Assembly (NCBI GenBank): GCA_902797785.1
Contig: CADBUD010000239.1
Span: forward strand, 1-7,293
Source of the DNA: an uncultured Lachnospiraceae bacterium
GTDB taxonomy: Bacteria > Bacillota > Clostridia > Lachnospirales > Lachnospiraceae
Reading direction: 5' to 3'
Length of the DNA stretch: 7,293 nucleotides
Made by a program: the position numbers and the translations under genes. Below, piece after piece: positions 1 through 5,609 of this stretch; the stretch's first letter is position 1, and each line of letters opens with the position of its first letter. A model generated the notes under the pieces. The model did not search any database. It saw nothing but the letters and a program-made list of their open reading frames with translations, and had not been told where the DNA came from.

Positions 1-369
1 GCCGGGAGAATGCGGGAGGCCGACCGGAAGAATAAGCTCTATCGGGAGCAGCCATTTGTTTATTCGCTTCCGGCAGAGGAGCTAAAGAGTGAGCCATTTT
101 CCGGAACAGAACCGGTGTTGATCCAGGGAGTGGTCGATGCCTTTTGGATCGAGGAGGATGGAATTGTGTTACTGGACTATAAGACCGATCGGATTCGAAG
201 AGAAGAGGAACTGATTCATCGCTATCAGGCCCAGCTGTATTATTACGCGAAGGCACTTAGCATGCTGACCGGGCTGCCGGTGAAGGAGCAGTTATTTTAT
301 TCCTTTGCCCTCTCCCGTGTTGTTTCAGCAGACCAGTCTTTGCCGGTCGAAGGAAAGGAAGAAAAATGA
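1..369 (+). CDS. addA: AddA (ATP-dependent helicase/nuclease subunit A), C-terminal end, 5' truncated by the window
   Basis: Only the last 122 codons are visible; the frame is open from base 1, so the ATG at base 10 is internal and not a start. AddA pairs with AddB in the helicase-nuclease that resects double-strand breaks for RecA-dependent repair in Firmicutes, in place of RecBCD. The visible part is the RecB-type PD-(D/E)XK nuclease domain. GVVDAF (bases 130-147) supplies the first metal-binding Asp, LLDYKTD (bases 166-186) the D-x-K catalytic pair, and RYQAQLYYYAKAL (bases 220-258) the downstream Q-x-x-x-Y motif. The C-terminal strand LFYSFALSRVV is also typical. All nuclease residues are intact, so the enzyme is presumably active. 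The stop TGA overlaps the maf start (ATGA), indicating translational coupling. A RecB-like protein of another type is possible but less likely given the motif spacing and the Clostridia context. Confidence 0.88.
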   Translation, partial: AGRMREADRKNKLYREQPFVYSLPAEELKSEPFSGTEPVLIQGVVDAFWIEEDGIVLLDYKTDRIRREEELIHRYQAQLYYYAKALSMLTGLPVKEQLFYSFALSRVVSADQSLPVEGKEEK

Positions 370-998
370 AGGAAAAGAAAAAAGAACTGATTTTAGCCTC
401 TGCTTCCCCGAGGCGCAGAGAGCTTTTGCTGCAGATCGGATTGGAACATATTGTCGTCACCAGTGGATGTGAGGAAACGATTACCAAAACCGAACCGGAA
501 GAAATCGTGATGGAGCTGTCCAGGCAAAAAGCAGAGGCAGTCTATCGCAAACAGCGAAAAAAACAGTATAAAACAGAGAATTATATTTTGGCAGCAGACA
601 CGATTGTGGCAAAGGATGGAAGAATCTATGGGAAACCTTCAGATGTAAGAGAAGCCGGAGAAATGATCGCATCCTTAAAAAATGCAGTTCATCAGGTCTA
701 TACCGGAGTGAGCATCCTACGTTGTGAAGAGGAAGACATTCTAGATCAAAGGACATTTTTTGACCGTACCGATGTTTTTGTCAAGGAGCTGAGCCGGCAG
801 GAAATTGACGAATATCTAAAGACCGGAGAGGCAGACGACAAAGCCGGGGCCTATGGAATCCAGGGAAGCTTTGCCAAATATATCAGAAAAATCGACGGGG
901 ACTATACCAATGTGGTCGGGCTGCCCCTGTCGAAGGTCTATGATCAGTTGAAGGATATGGGATTTTTTATGGGAGGAAGCAATGAAGAAAAATTATGA
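366..998 (+). CDS. maf: Maf-family nucleoside triphosphate pyrophosphatase (dTTP/UTP pyrophosphatase, YhdE type)
   Basis: A 210-residue cytosolic house-cleaning enzyme. The Maf family hydrolyses dTTP, UTP and modified pyrimidine nucleotides to the monophosphate and PPi, and Maf has been tied to inhibition of septation in Bacillus. All family signatures are present: SASPRRRELL (residues 12-21, phosphate-binding loop), AADTIV (76-81, with D78 the expected catalytic Asp), GKP (89-91), VYTGVSI, and DKAGAYGIQG (158-167) followed by GDYTNVVGLPL. Usual length is about 190-200 residues; the small excess is a lysine-rich insert after residue 55 and a short C-terminal extension. The start ATG lies in the addA stop (ATGA overlap) and is preceded by a purine-rich AGGAAAGGAAG at 351-361. 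The 3' end runs 17 bases into the next gene. The YhdE (dTTP/UTP) rather than YceF (m7GTP) assignment is from overall motif resemblance and is less certain than the family. Confidence 0.95.
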   Translation: MKEKKKELILASASPRRRELLLQIGLEHIVVTSGCEETITKTEPEEIVMELSRQKAEAVYRKQRKKQYKTENYILAADTIVAKDGRIYGKPSDVREAGEMIASLKNAVHQVYTGVSILRCEEEDILDQRTFFDRTDVFVKELSRQEIDEYLKTGEADDKAGAYGIQGSFAKYIRKIDGDYTNVVGLPLSKVYDQLKDMGFFMGGSNEEKL

Positions 999-2397
999 TG
1001 TCATCATCATTGGCACCGGACCGTCAGGAAGCTTTTGTGCTTATGAGCTGATCCGGCAAAAAAAGGACATACAGATTCTGATGATTGAGAAAGGACGGCG
1101 GATCGAGCAACGGAACTGTCCGAAGAGAAAGACCAAGGTCTGTATGGGCTGCAAGCCCTGTTCCATTACGACCGGTTTTGCGGGAGCCGGGGCATTTTCC
1201 GATGGGAAGCTCTCTCTTTCTCCGGATGTCGGGGGAAATCTTCCGGAGATCTTAGGATATGACAGGGCAGAGCGGCTGATTCACGAATCGGATGAAATCT
1301 ATTTATCCTTAGGAGCGGATCGGGAAATCTATGGAATCAACAAAGAGGAAGAAATCCGTGAAATCCGCAGGAAAGCGATCAACGCCAATTTAAAGCTCGT
1401 GGAATGTCCGATCCGTCATTTGGGAACAGAAGAGGGATACAAAATCTATACCAGGCTTCAGGAGCATTTACAAAAAAGCGGAGTCCATATGTTATTTGAC
1501 ACCATGGTGACCGACCTGATCGAGGAACAGGACGAGACAGGAGAAAAAGCGATCATCGGCGTCAGGACAGAACAAAATGAGACATTTTATGCCAAAGAAA
1601 TCGTATCAGCAATCGGCAGAGAAGGAGCAGAGTGGTTTTCCGGCATCTGTCAGAAGCATGAGATTGAGACGAAGGTGGGAACAGTAGACATCGGCGTACG
1701 GGTAGAGGTCCGTGATGAGATCATGGATTTCTTAAATCAAAACTTATACGAAGCGAAGCTGATCTATCGGACGCCGACCTTTGATGACAAGGTGCGGACA
1801 TTCTGCACCAATCCATCCGGCGAGGTGGCAACGGAGTATTATGAAAATGGCCTTGCCGTGGTAAATGGGCACGCCTACAAATCCAGAGAATTCAAAACTA
1901 AGAATACGAATTTTGCCATCCTGGTTTCTAAAAATTTTACGGAGCCGTTCAAGACGCCGATCGAATACGGAAAACAGATCGCGCAGCTGAGCAATATGCT
2001 CTGTGACGGAAAAATTCTGGTACAGACTTTTGGAGATTTTCAAAGAGGACGGCGAACCAATGAAGAGAGGCTGAAAAGAAACAGTCTGATCCCGACTTTA
2101 AAGGATGCTGTTCCGGGAGATTTATCCTTGGTCTTTCCGCATCGGATCATGGTAGATATTAAGGAAATGATCTTGGCACTCGATAAGGTGACGCCGGGAA
2201 TCGCGAGCAATGAGACTCTTTTATATGGGGTAGAGGTAAAATTCTATTCCAATAAAGTTGTTGTCAATGAAGACTTTGAAACGAACCGGAAAGGACTCCG
2301 CGCCATTGGAGACGGCGCCTCCGTGACAAGAGGACTTCAGCAGGCTTCTGCTAATGGATTGAGTGTGGCCAGGAGCATCCTAGGAAAGTCAGAGTAG
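982..2397 (+). CDS. NAD(P)/FAD-dependent oxidoreductase (COG2509-type FAD-dependent dehydrogenase)
   Basis: A 471-residue flavoprotein of unknown substrate. The N-terminus is a Rossmann FAD-binding motif, DVIIIGTGPSGSF (residues 6-18; G11, G13, G16), ending in the acidic ribose-binding E36. The C-terminus carries the second FAD motif, AIGDGASVTRGLQQA, with GDG at 443-445 followed by the helix that runs to the end. Between them, C46, C54, C57 and C60 form a CX7CX2CX2C group directly before GFAGAGAFSDGKL, a combination I recognise from COG2509 proteins. The cysteines could hold an iron-sulfur cluster or a redox disulfide, which is inference. No signal peptide or membrane segment is seen, so it is probably cytosolic. 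The start ATG at 982 has GGGAGGAAG at 971-979, five bases from GGAGG to the start, and lies inside the maf 3' end. The gene is coupled to maf, but no functional link is evident. Reaction and physiological role are not known. Confidence 0.85.
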   Translation: MKKNYDVIIIGTGPSGSFCAYELIRQKKDIQILMIEKGRRIEQRNCPKRKTKVCMGCKPCSITTGFAGAGAFSDGKLSLSPDVGGNLPEILGYDRAERLIHESDEIYLSLGADREIYGINKEEEIREIRRKAINANLKLVECPIRHLGTEEGYKIYTRLQEHLQKSGVHMLFDTMVTDLIEEQDETGEKAIIGVRTEQNETFYAKEIVSAIGREGAEWFSGICQKHEIETKVGTVDIGVRVEVRDEIMDFLNQNLYEAKLIYRTPTFDDKVRTFCTNPSGEVATEYYENGLAVVNGHAYKSREFKTKNTNFAILVSKNFTEPFKTPIEYGKQIAQLSNMLCDGKILVQTFGDFQRGRRTNEERLKRNSLIPTLKDAVPGDLSLVFPHRIMVDIKEMILALDKVTPGIASNETLLYGVEVKFYSNKVVVNEDFETNRKGLRAIGDGASVTRGLQQASANGLSVARSILGKSE

Positions 2398-2410
2398 ACG
2401 CATTTCATTT

Positions 2411-2416
2411 TATACT
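2411..2416 (+). promoter_or_regulatory. possible -10 element upstream of the lipoprotein gene
   Basis: TATACT matches the sigma-A -10 consensus at five of six positions and lies in the 72-base gap after the oxidoreductase stop. No good -35 hexamer is found 16-18 bases upstream, and no extended TG is present, so this is only a weak candidate. If used, transcription would begin just before or within the hairpin at 2422-2443. Confidence 0.2.
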
Positions 2417-2421
2417 GTTAG

Positions 2422-2443
2422 CGAAAACCGACAATGGTTTTCG
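2422..2443 (+). other. perfect 8-bp inverted repeat (RNA hairpin) in the gap before the lipoprotein gene
   Basis: CGAAAACC (2422-2429) and GGTTTTCG (2436-2443) are exact reverse complements around a six-base loop (GACAAT). It is the only clear inverted repeat in an intergenic gap here. No T-run follows on either strand, so it is not a standard intrinsic terminator. It could be an mRNA processing or stability element in a long transcript, or an operator. It covers the alternative upstream ATG at 2434, which supports the downstream start at 2470. Confidence 0.45.
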
Positions 2444-2469
2444 AAAGCAATCATGATGGTGGTGAGAAG

Positions 2470-3636
2470 ATGGAAAAAGGGAAAAAAAAGAAATCCGGGT
2501 GGAGAATGGGAGGAGCATTCTGTCTGATTTTCATCCTGTGTCTTGGGGGATGTCAGGCGCAAAAAAACCTGTCAGGAGAAGAGACAAAAGAAAGTGCCAA
2601 GGAAAGCGCGGAAGGGACGGGAACCGAGGAGAGGGAAGCGCGTTTAGCCAGCGATGGATCGATGATCTTTGGAGAACCTGTCATGAGCTTAGAGCCGGAT
2701 CAGCTGTTCGATATTGATGGTGCGGTCGCGACAAAAAAGGAATATATGGTCTTTTTTTTGAATACGAGAAATCAGTACAAGGATGAGTTCGGAGAAAGCA
2801 TTCTGGAAAAAAATACCGGCGCGACCAATTTCGAAGATGAACTTAGGGAAAACGTATTGAACAATTTAGCCCAGATGAAGGCAATGGTCCGGATCGCGCA
2901 GTATGAGAGTGTTTCCCTTGAGGAAAAAGAACTGTTAGGGACACAAGCCGCAGCACATGCCTATTATGAGTCCTTATCAGGAGAGGCAAAGAACTTTCTT
3001 TCTGTGACCGAAGAAGAAATTGAGACCTTATATGAGGAATATGCTCTTGCGAACAAGCTCTATTATCAGATGACCTCGGATGCGGATACGGAGGTCAGTG
3101 ATGATGAAGCAAGAGTCGCTGTCATCCAGCAGATTCTGATCAAGACCGTGAAAATGACAGACGGGACAGAAACAGAGATGACAGAGGACGAAAAAAAAGA
3201 AGCCTTTGAGCAGGCGAAGGAAGCATGGAGAAAGGCAAGGGATGGGGCGGATTTCACGGTACTGGCAGAAAGCTTCAATGATTCAGACACTCCGACAGAT
3301 GTGACATTTTCCAGAAATACGATGCCAAAGGAAGTAGAGGACGCCGTATTTGATATGGAAAATGATTCCATCAGCGATGTGATCAAAACAGAAAAGGGAT
3401 ATTACATCATAAAATGCATTGACAGCTATGATAAGGAGCTGACGGATGAGAATAAAAAGACGATCATAGAAAAACGTCAGGAGGAAGCCTTTTGGAATCT
3501 ATACCGGAAATTCATGGACGAGGCGCCATCCGTATTCAACGACGCAGCCTGGGAAGCTGTAAAGCAGGAGCAGGTCAATGGGATAGAAACAAAGGATTTT
3601 TTTGAATTATATGATGAGTTCGTTATGGGAACCTAG
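2470..3636 (+). CDS. PrsA-like parvulin-domain lipoprotein (peptidyl-prolyl isomerase family, catalytically doubtful)
   Basis: A 388-residue secreted lipoprotein. The N-terminus has a basic stretch (KGKKKKSGWR), a hydrophobic core and a lipobox ending LGGC, so C28 should be lipidated and the protein held on the outer face of the cytoplasmic membrane. A Glu/Ser/Thr-rich linker (about 31-60) follows. A SurA/trigger-factor-like helical N-domain (about 70-200) comes next, then a parvulin (PPIC rotamase) domain at about 213-325. Family members help secreted proteins fold after export. Two hallmark positions differ: the first-strand AxHIL motif reads IQQIL (Q221 for His) and the last-strand GyHII reads GYYII (Y312 for His). 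It may therefore act as a holdase rather than an isomerase. ATG 2470 was chosen because GGTGGTGAG lies just upstream and it yields a proper signal peptide. The in-frame ATG at 2434 has no ribosome binding site, would prepend an acidic segment and sits in a hairpin. The stop is 30 bases before the next gene, so co-transcription is possible. Confidence 0.82.
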   Translation: MEKGKKKKSGWRMGGAFCLIFILCLGGCQAQKNLSGEETKESAKESAEGTGTEEREARLASDGSMIFGEPVMSLEPDQLFDIDGAVATKKEYMVFFLNTRNQYKDEFGESILEKNTGATNFEDELRENVLNNLAQMKAMVRIAQYESVSLEEKELLGTQAAAHAYYESLSGEAKNFLSVTEEEIETLYEEYALANKLYYQMTSDADTEVSDDEARVAVIQQILIKTVKMTDGTETEMTEDEKKEAFEQAKEAWRKARDGADFTVLAESFNDSDTPTDVTFSRNTMPKEVEDAVFDMENDSISDVIKTEKGYYIIKCIDSYDKELTDENKKTIIEKRQEEAFWNLYRKFMDEAPSVFNDAAWEAVKQEQVNGIETKDFFELYDEFVMGT

Positions 3637-3650
3637 GACGGATTTTTTAT

Positions 3651-3657
3651 GGAGGAG
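3651..3657 (+). promoter_or_regulatory. ribosome binding site favouring the ATG at 3667 for the speD-like gene
   Basis: GGAGGAG ends nine bases before ATG 3667. The upstream in-frame ATG at 3649 has only an AGGA (3635-3638) that overlaps the preceding stop codon. Other genes in the window use strong GGAGG-like sites, which favours 3667. Confidence 0.5.
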
Positions 3658-3666
3658 CATCAAGTT

Positions 3667-4005
3667 ATGGCACAGCAAATGCTTGCAGATTTTTATGGCT
3701 GCAACAGTTCGATCCTTGATAATATGGAAAACATACGCAGCATCGCCCACCAAATGTGTGATGAAATACATGCAGAAATCATAAAAGAATGTTATCATAA
3801 ATTTGAACCGGTCGGAATCACCTACATGGCAGTGATTTCCACCTCTCATTTTTCGGTTCACACATGGCCGGAATATCAGTATGCCGCAGTAGATATTTTT
3901 TCCTGCGATGAGACGATACCACGGGAAATCGCGGAAAAAATGGCACGGTTTTTTGAAGCAGAAGAGACGAAGCTGCAGATCTTGAATCGAAGGATCGGGG
4001 CGTAG
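3667..4005 (+). CDS. speD: S-adenosylmethionine decarboxylase proenzyme-like protein (SpeD/SpeH class 1B, variant cleavage site)
   Basis: A 112-residue homologue of the small prokaryotic AdoMet decarboxylase (118 residues if the ATG at 3649 is used). The family self-cleaves before a serine, turning it into the pyruvoyl cofactor, and decarboxylates AdoMet to the aminopropyl donor for polyamine synthesis. Visible motifs are YHKFEPVGIT, STSHFSVHTWPEY and AAVDIFSC. By alignment in my head with the Thermotoga and Bacillus enzymes, S60 is the pyruvoyl serine, H65 and C80 are the catalytic residues, and E69 is a conserved substrate-binding Glu. Two departures stand out: the residue before the cleavage serine is Thr59 rather than the usual Glu, and the Ser55-equivalent is Thr52. 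Usual length is about 120-130, so this is slightly short at the C-terminus. It opens a four-gene run that ends in a membrane-fused spermidine synthase. Some SpeD relatives have become arginine or ornithine decarboxylases, so the substrate is likely but not certain. Confidence 0.85.
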   Translation: MAQQMLADFYGCNSSILDNMENIRSIAHQMCDEIHAEIIKECYHKFEPVGITYMAVISTSHFSVHTWPEYQYAAVDIFSCDETIPREIAEKMARFFEAEETKLQILNRRIGA

Positions 4006-4037
4006 AAGGAAACCTGGTGTTTTTGCGCCGGAATCAG

Positions 4038-4045
4038 AAAGGAGG
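4038..4045 (+). promoter_or_regulatory. strong ribosome binding site that fixes a TTG start
   Basis: AAAGGAGG lies eight bases before TTG 4054. The nearby ATG at 4058 is in another frame and hits a stop after four codons, so the TTG is the start of the DUF4178 gene. Confidence 0.75.
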
Positions 4046-4053
4046 AAGAAACA

Positions 4054-5142
4054 TTGAATGAATTTTCTGTAGGAGACAAGCTCCGCGTAGAAGATAAGGA
4101 ATACGCCATCACGGGAAAGATCCGGTATAAAAATACCGCGGATCAAAAAGAATGGATGGAATATCAAATGATCCAGATCAACCAGGGAGGAGTATTCTGG
4201 CTCAGCTGTGATGATGAGTTTTCGGAGTATTCCATCAGTACAACGGGAGAAGGCGGAAATAAGAATGTGGGTCCCTATCACCAGGTCGATACCGGCACAG
4301 AGGTAGTCGTCGGAGCGTGGGGGAATGTCGATGTCGATCCCGGAGAGCGGGCAGAATTTATAGAATATGAGGACAGTACACAAGAGTATATCATGTCATA
4401 TGAAACGTGGTCAGATGGGATGGAGATTTCGTATGGACATTATATCGAACCAGAGCAGATTCTCTTTTTAGGACATAGTGAGCTTCCAAAAAAGAGCGGC
4501 AGATCCTCTGCCGGTATGCTGTCCGTCATTATTGCGGCCTGCATGATTTTTTCCGTCTTTGGCTCCACGATTTTAGGTGGGATTGCCGGAATCTTTGATT
4601 CATTTGGATCTAAGACAGCAATCCGGAAGTACCTTTCAAAAAGCTCCACCTATGAGTATACGACCTCGCTCACAGATGAAAAAGAAAAGGCCGATGTCTA
4701 TCGTGTTCCCTATACTGTGGATGTCACGGCAAGGGACATCATCAATGCCGTGGACGGTAATACGGTCGATGTGACACAGAATACAGAATCCGGGGATGAC
4801 AGTATCGGACTGCTGACAAAATACGAATATTGTTTTATTTATACGTCAGAAGAAGGGGATACCTTAGTCCAGATCTCTTCGAGAAAATATGCCTTTAGCG
4901 GAAGACAGGAGCCGTATCATTCCCGCAGGACATCCCGGAGATATTATCGAAGGTACTATTACAGCTTTGGGTATCCGTCAGATTCTTCTTCCTACAGTAA
5001 ATCAAGCTCGGAATATTCGAACTATTCAGATTCTACCGTCAGTTCGGATGACGGAACTTACAATTCGTATTCTTCGAGTGTAAGACAGGCAAGTGCCGCG
5101 AGGAGAAGTTCACAAGGCGGAGGAACCGGCAGCGGAAAATAA
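4054..5142 (+). CDS. DUF4178-type single-span membrane protein with DUF4247-like second domain and Arg/Tyr/Ser-rich tail
   Basis: A 362-residue protein of unknown function, started by TTG behind AAAGGAGG. Residues about 4-145 look like DUF4178 (opening VGDKLRVEDKEYAITGKI, beta-rich, with conserved Trp and Gly positions). Residues 153-181 are one hydrophobic membrane span. Residues about 189-282 resemble DUF4247, a family I associate with the same neighbourhoods; this call is weaker. The tail is low-complexity: 291-307 has six Arg and six Tyr, 309-342 is half Ser with scattered Tyr, and the end is Gly-rich (GGGTGSGK). The basic KKSGR before the span suggests the N-domain is cytoplasmic and the second domain and tail are outside, which is inference. 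It lies 48 bases after speD and 32 before the DUF350 gene. The position suggests a membrane partner or scaffold for the aminopropyltransferase. No catalytic motif is recognised. The ochre stop is followed directly by TGA. Confidence 0.75.
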   Translation: MNEFSVGDKLRVEDKEYAITGKIRYKNTADQKEWMEYQMIQINQGGVFWLSCDDEFSEYSISTTGEGGNKNVGPYHQVDTGTEVVVGAWGNVDVDPGERAEFIEYEDSTQEYIMSYETWSDGMEISYGHYIEPEQILFLGHSELPKKSGRSSAGMLSVIIAACMIFSVFGSTILGGIAGIFDSFGSKTAIRKYLSKSSTYEYTTSLTDEKEKADVYRVPYTVDVTARDIINAVDGNTVDVTQNTESGDDSIGLLTKYEYCFIYTSEEGDTLVQISSRKYAFSGRQEPYHSRRTSRRYYRRYYYSFGYPSDSSSYSKSSSEYSNYSDSTVSSDDGTYNSYSSSVRQASAARRSSQGGGTGSGK

Positions 5143-5174
5143 TGAAGAAATATGGTTTGTAAAGGAGATAAAAT

Positions 5175-5609
5175 ATGACAGCTATTTTAAATGATATTTT
5201 AGTAATTGCAGTTTATTCTGTTTTGGGAACATTTCTTATGCTTCTTGGAAACTTTCTGATCGACCTGATCGTACCCTGCCATTTTCCAACAGAGATCAAG
5301 CGCGGAAACACAGCGGTAGGATGGCTGAGTGCCGGCTCTTTTATCGGAATCGGACTGATCTTGCGCGGAGCGGTCATGTCTCCGGCAGCGGAGGAGATTG
5401 AAAAAGGCCTGATTTCGGGGGTCGTAGACAGTGCCGTTTATTTCGCCATAGGTATCGCATTTTTTATTCTGGGCTATGTCATCGTGAATGCATTCAACAA
5501 AAAATATGACTTAAATGACGAAATAGGCAAAGGGAATACAGCAGCGGGAATCATGGTGTTCGGCATCTTTATCGGGCTTGCCCTGGTCATCAGTGGGGTC
5601 ATTTATTGA
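5175..5609 (+). CDS. DUF350 (UPF0719) family four-helix membrane protein
   Basis: A 144-residue integral membrane protein with four predicted helices (about 8-32, 47-67, 84-106, 123-143). It is an internal duplication: residues 40-67 and 116-143 align without gaps with 13 of 28 identities, including the shared GNTA (44-47 and 120-123) and F-I-G followed by a hydrophobic helix. This two-unit arrangement is the usual DUF350 form. The family's biochemical activity is unknown. In Escherichia coli a DUF350 protein (YjfL) is encoded beside a glutathionylspermidine synthase-like ATP-grasp protein (YjfC) and a PspA relative, so linkage of DUF350 to polyamine-type enzymes recurs. Here it sits directly before a membrane-fused spermidine synthase. 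The start has AAAGGAG at 5161-5167, seven bases upstream. The stop TGA overlaps the next ATG by one base, implying translational coupling and perhaps a joint complex. Confidence 0.85.
   Translation: MTAILNDILVIAVYSVLGTFLMLLGNFLIDLIVPCHFPTEIKRGNTAVGWLSAGSFIGIGLILRGAVMSPAAEEIEKGLISGVVDSAVYFAIGIAFFILGYVIVNAFNKKYDLNDEIGKGNTAAGIMVFGIFIGLALVISGVIY

Noticed and set aside
2434..2469. Upstream ATG that would lengthen the lipoprotein by 12 residues
   Set aside because: No ribosome binding site, it falls within a hairpin, and the added acidic segment would spoil the signal peptide n-region.
3632..3637. CCTAGG palindrome at the end of the lipoprotein gene
   Set aside because: A six-base palindrome overlapping a stop codon is expected by chance, with no flanking repeat or spacing pattern.
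3641..3657. Sequence GATTTTTTATGG repeated from 961-972, each followed by a purine-rich ribosome binding site
   Set aside because: Twelve identical bases at two gene junctions; one copy is coding in maf, and composition bias plus Shine-Dalgarno constraint can explain it. No third copy seen.
4014..4031. Weak inverted repeat CTGGTG / CGCCGG between speD and the DUF4178 gene
   Set aside because: Six pairs with two G-T pairs, no following T-run, and directly ahead of a strong ribosome binding site. Not a terminator and not convincing as a regulator.
3607..4383. Long antisense open frame of 258 codons opposite the speD-like and DUF4178 genes
   Set aside because: It lies opposite two genes with clear family motifs and good ribosome binding sites; its product is Cys/Phe/Ile-rich with no recognisable domain. 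It is a frame shadow.
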